Source: Cesiribacter sp. (lineage in GTDB: Bacteria; Bacteroidota; Bacteroidia; Cytophagales; Cyclobacteriaceae). Taken from it: DNA of 6,818 nucleotides. Positions within the stretch are counted from its first letter, which is position 1, and each line of letters opens with the position of its first letter. The stretch covers positions 1 to 6,818 of the forward strand of contig JASLAE010000011.1 in NCBI GenBank assembly GCA_030147305.1, given 5' to 3'. The position numbers and the translations under genes were made by a program. The notes beneath the pieces were generated by a model. It was not told the origin of the DNA and searched no databases. It saw only the letters and a program-made list of their open reading frames with translations. Of this stretch, positions 6,483 to 6,818 are shown in pieces.

Positions 6483-6818
6483 TTAAAGCACCGGGCCACT
6501 TTTTTTAATTTTATAAGCTTTTATACCCTGCTGATTAATGCCAAAGAAAAGGGTATTGTTGAGGTAGAGGATACTCCTTACATCACCCTTTAGCAGCAGA
6601 CCAGCGGCAGCCTGCGGTACATAGGTAAAATTGCCCTGCCCGTCGTTCTGTAAAATGGCCCCATAGCTGGCATCATACTTACCAAAGCGGAGGCGGGCCT
6701 GATTTATATTTCCACCCAACACCAGATCTTCTAAACCATCTCCATTATAATCTACTGCGCCGAGTGCAAAGACCGGAGAAAACTGTGCTTCCAGCGGCAA
6801 AGGTTTCTCCGCAAACCT
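6483..6818 (-). CDS. FG-GAP/VCBS-repeat protein, C-terminal part (5' truncated by window edge)
   Basis: The frame is open through the right edge, reading RFAEKPLPLEAQFSP at its left end, so the TTG codon at 6800 is internal and not a start. About 111 codons are visible. The motif DYNGDGLED (6726-6752) is the calcium-binding-like loop typical of FG-GAP/VCBS beta-propeller repeats, followed by LVLGGN and by GAILQNDGQGNF, a second blade signature. The block ending LLLKGDVRSILYL and a short basic tail (YKIKKSGPVL) resemble the C-terminus of large ASPIC/UnbV-type secreted VCBS proteins of Bacteroidota; that resemblance is from memory of the family. Such proteins are extracellular or surface-associated, and their substrate is generally unknown. 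The stop lies 12 bp before the haloperoxidase-like start, suggesting one transcript. Total length, signal peptide and other domains lie outside the window. Confidence 0.8.
   Translation of the reverse strand, partial: RFAEKPLPLEAQFSPVFALGAVDYNGDGLEDLVLGGNINQARLRFGKYDASYGAILQNDGQGNFTYVPQAAAGLLLKGDVRSILYLNNTLFFGINQQGIKAYKIKKSGPVL

Overview
The window reads as chromosomal DNA from a Bacteroidota member, most likely Cytophagales-like. This is inferred from the mix of families: a Bacteroidota-style vanadium haloperoxidase/PAP2 lipoprotein beside an FG-GAP/VCBS protein, a GH9 enzyme with an N-terminal Ig-like domain, and a lipoprotein GH3 enzyme. Base composition looks balanced, and Shine-Dalgarno sites are modest or absent. 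I would not name a genus from this.

Layout: (1) 1-587, plus strand: the 3' end of a UDP-galactopyranose mutase gene (glf) with an unusual Asn/Gly-rich tail. (2) 588-793: a convergent junction with two hairpin terminators, the second a perfect 16-bp stem with T runs on both strands. (3) 794-6818, minus strand: four genes in one direction. In transcription order they are the C-terminal part of an FG-GAP/VCBS-repeat protein (cut by the right edge), a vanadium-dependent haloperoxidase/PAP2-type lipoprotein, a secreted GH9 endoglucanase-type enzyme and a GH3 beta-glucosidase-type lipoprotein. The first two are 12 bp apart and look translationally linked. The later gaps are 112 bp and 99 bp, so internal promoters are possible, but I could not identify a convincing one. 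No gene-free stretch exceeds 300 bases.

How the genes may work together: GH9 and GH3 form a sensible cascade. The endo-acting enzyme cuts beta-1,4-glucan (cellulose or mixed-linkage glucan) into oligosaccharides, and the lipid-anchored exo-acting GH3 releases glucose. The FG-GAP and haloperoxidase-like pair is probably a separate surface or periplasmic module that happens to be transcribed towards the glucan genes. Whether all four make one operon cannot be settled here. glf belongs to galactofuranose-containing polysaccharide synthesis and is insulated from the rest by the terminators.

I see no tRNA, rRNA, CRISPR array, insertion sequence or attachment site. Most of the window is well explained by known families. 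The points most worth a second look are the glf tail, the haloperoxidase motif spacing and the pairing of the haloperoxidase module with the glucan-degrading genes.
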